64,000 nucleotides of DNA from an uncultured Bacteroidales bacterium. Its GTDB lineage: Bacteria > Bacteroidota > Bacteroidia > Bacteroidales > Bacteroidaceae. The DNA lies in contig CACWFY010000001.1 in NCBI GenBank assembly GCA_902760345.1, positions 124,001 to 188,000 of the forward strand, in the 5' to 3' direction. Positions within the stretch are counted from its first letter, which is position 1. Every line of letters starts with the position of its first letter. Shown in pieces: positions 62,842-64,000 of the stretch. Below the pieces are notes generated by a model. The model had not been told where the DNA came from, ran no database searches, and was given only the letters and a program-made list of their open reading frames with translations. The position numbers were made by a program, and so were the translations under genes.

Positions 62842-64000
62842 TTATTTGTCAACCTTTTCTACGATGAAGTCGCAGGCAGAGAACCATTTGCTGCACTCTG
62901 CTGAGTTTAGGGCCCCATCGGGAGAGAGTGTGACGCCGTAGGTAAGGTTGTTATGGCTGTCGTCAGGTACGATGATGTCGTCGAGGTAGATACGGTTCCA
63001 GCCGTAGCCTTGTCCACCATGTGCCGATGCCTTGTTGAGGTCGAGGGCCAAGACGCCTTCATGGGCGTTGGCTTTACGTGAGAAACGGTTGAGGGCTGAG
63101 AACCATACGTTGCCACCCGCATCGCCGTCGGCAGGAATCTCCTTTCGTACGGTCTGGTCGCCCACTTGGGCAAAGACGAGCAGTCCAGAGTGTCCGCTGT
63201 TGGTCTTCTTGGCACGAACGACTGCTGATACACGATAGCGTCCAGGACGCAGGTTCTTGAGGGTGTTCTCAATACGGAGGCTGCTGCCATAATTCTCGCG
63301 ATTCACGTGGAGATAGCCCGTCTGCTGGTCAGCGGAATAGTGTTCGCCACGAGCCGTAAACATGTCTTCGTGATGATATTTGACAGGTTGGTGGATGAGC
63401 GTCCAGTGATTACGGTTCAGGTAGTCTTGGTCGTTGTCGCTTAGACTGTCGATGCCGGCAGTAAGGTTGCGATGCGCATTGATAGTTGCCTGAGCCATAT
63501 TGGCCTGCTTCTTCAGGTCGTCGGGCAGATCTTTGATAATGTCGCGGGTCATATTCATCAGCTCGTCAGCATGATGCTGGGAGAATAGGTAGGGGTAGCT
63601 TTCCACCTCTTTATTGAGCGTATAGCAGATAGCTTTCTGCTCTGTGAGGGTGGCCGTGCTGCCGATACCCGTCATGAGCCAAAGCTTGGCATGCAGCGCC
63701 TCGTAGCTGGTCTTGAGGTTATATGTCTTGGGCTCGTCGTAGAGCTGCTGTGCCATCTTAATGAAATTGTACTGGAAGACCTCGGCCAGCGTGTCGGTAT
63801 CAAGCGCCTTGGCACGCTCAGGTTCCTTTTTCCGCATCTCAAACAGCATGTTCTGTGCCACGCTGAGAGCCGTGTTGCTGCGGTCGAGGTATTCCTCGTC
63901 GTCGTAGGACTTGATCTGGGGTGTCGACTTGAGTTTGGGGCAGTGGAACTCGTACATGATGCCTCTGGTCATATAGTATTTGTGCTTCCTGTCGAGGGGC
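62842..64000 (-). CDS. Uncharacterised protein with beta-sandwich C-terminal region, 5' end cut
   Basis: About 385 residues visible; the frame is open to the window edge (the residues before the ATG at 63972 continue without a stop), so the N-terminus lies outside. A helical first part (MLFEMRKKEPERAKALDTDT) is followed by a beta-rich region (GYLHVNRENYGSSLRIENTL, GRYRVSAVVRAKKTN, VWFSALNRFSRKAN, RIYLDDIIVPDDS) that resembles a carbohydrate-binding or jelly-roll module. No catalytic motif found. Possibly secreted; family unknown. Confidence 0.7.
   Translation of the reverse strand, partial: PLDRKHKYYMTRGIMYEFHCPKLKSTPQIKSYDDEEYLDRSNTALSVAQNMLFEMRKKEPERAKALDTDTLAEVFQYNFIKMAQQLYDEPKTYNLKTSYEALHAKLWLMTGIGSTATLTEQKAICYTLNKEVESYPYLFSQHHADELMNMTRDIIKDLPDDLKKQANMAQATINAHRNLTAGIDSLSDNDQDYLNRNHWTLIHQPVKYHHEDMFTARGEHYSADQQTGYLHVNRENYGSSLRIENTLKNLRPGRYRVSAVVRAKKTNSGHSGLLVFAQVGDQTVRKEIPADGDAGGNVWFSALNRFSRKANAHEGVLALDLNKASAHGGQGYGWNRIYLDDIIVPDDSHNNLTYGVTLSPDGALNSAECSKWFSACDFIVEKVDK

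Noticed and set aside
1-64000. tRNA and rRNA genes
   Set aside because: No cloverleaf with T-loop consensus or rRNA-like segment was recognised on reading the gaps; a covariance scan would be decisive.

Overview
The window looks like a chromosomal segment of a Bacteroidales bacterium, most likely a gut or rumen Prevotella relative. Three things point there. Intergenic regions repeatedly carry the Bacteroidetes promoter form (a -33 TTTG about 19-20 bp upstream of TAnnTTTG). Gene families typical of the phylum are present: type III glutamine synthetase, a GH77 glucanotransferase, a T9SS sorting-tail remnant, a BT4734-type VirE primase, and an HU-like protein followed by a smalltalk peptide. No rRNA or tRNA gene and no CRISPR array was recognised.

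Layout. (1) 1-13.9 kb is core metabolism: malQ (5' end cut), HAD phosphatase, M15 peptidase, glnN, a TPR sensor protein, aguA-aguB, a small ABC-like ATPase with a membrane partner, a PurF-like protein, Nif3, a zinc-ribbon coiled-coil protein and a cytidylate-kinase-like protein. (2) 14.0-17.6 kb has an AAA+ (CbbX-like) two-gene operon, a broken secreted gene and a TSCPD protein. (3) 17.6-23.8 kb is visibly AT-rich and probably acquired. It holds a membrane/pentapeptide/TIR-like protein with a channel-like partner, then three tandem paralogues of an unrecognised membrane family. (4) 23.8-38.4 kb is an accessory island. A VirE primase with a 22-bp-register repeat array sits at one side and HU plus smalltalk at the other. 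Between them lie patatin, a broken TIR-FGE gene, a DUF262-HNH/EcoRI-type methylase pair, a structured RNA candidate, a DUF4417 operon, a small RNA candidate and an XRE/ImmA-PIN pair. HicAB follows. (5) 38.4-43.3 kb has a SEL1-like protein divergent from a triple-AAA protein, converging on an HSDR_N-like/sigma/anti-sigma-like operon. (6) 43.3-64 kb returns to core genes: holA, pyrK-pyrD, slyD-aroC, secreted peptidases, a Phe/Tyr biosynthesis operon behind a leader-peptide attenuator, an M3 peptidase, a TerB-DnaJ protein, a QueH-MTHFS fusion and a partial secreted protein.

How parts work together. 53.7-58.7 kb is a complete prephenate-to-Phe/Tyr operon with DAHP synthase/chorismate mutase, prephenate dehydratase, prephenate dehydrogenase, an aminotransferase and an exporter-like protein. 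A Phe/Tyr-codon leader with mutually exclusive hairpins precedes it. aroC, pyrKD and agmatine degradation are nearby but separately transcribed. The island at 26-38 kb groups several defence-type or addiction-type modules.

An unusual genome-wide trait is visible: short tandem tracts, mostly 7-bp units such as ACCTCTC or TCTCCAC, lie between genes and also inside at least six conserved enzymes, where they encode extra loop residues such as LSPL. All functional calls rest on reading the translated sequence and motifs; no database search was run.
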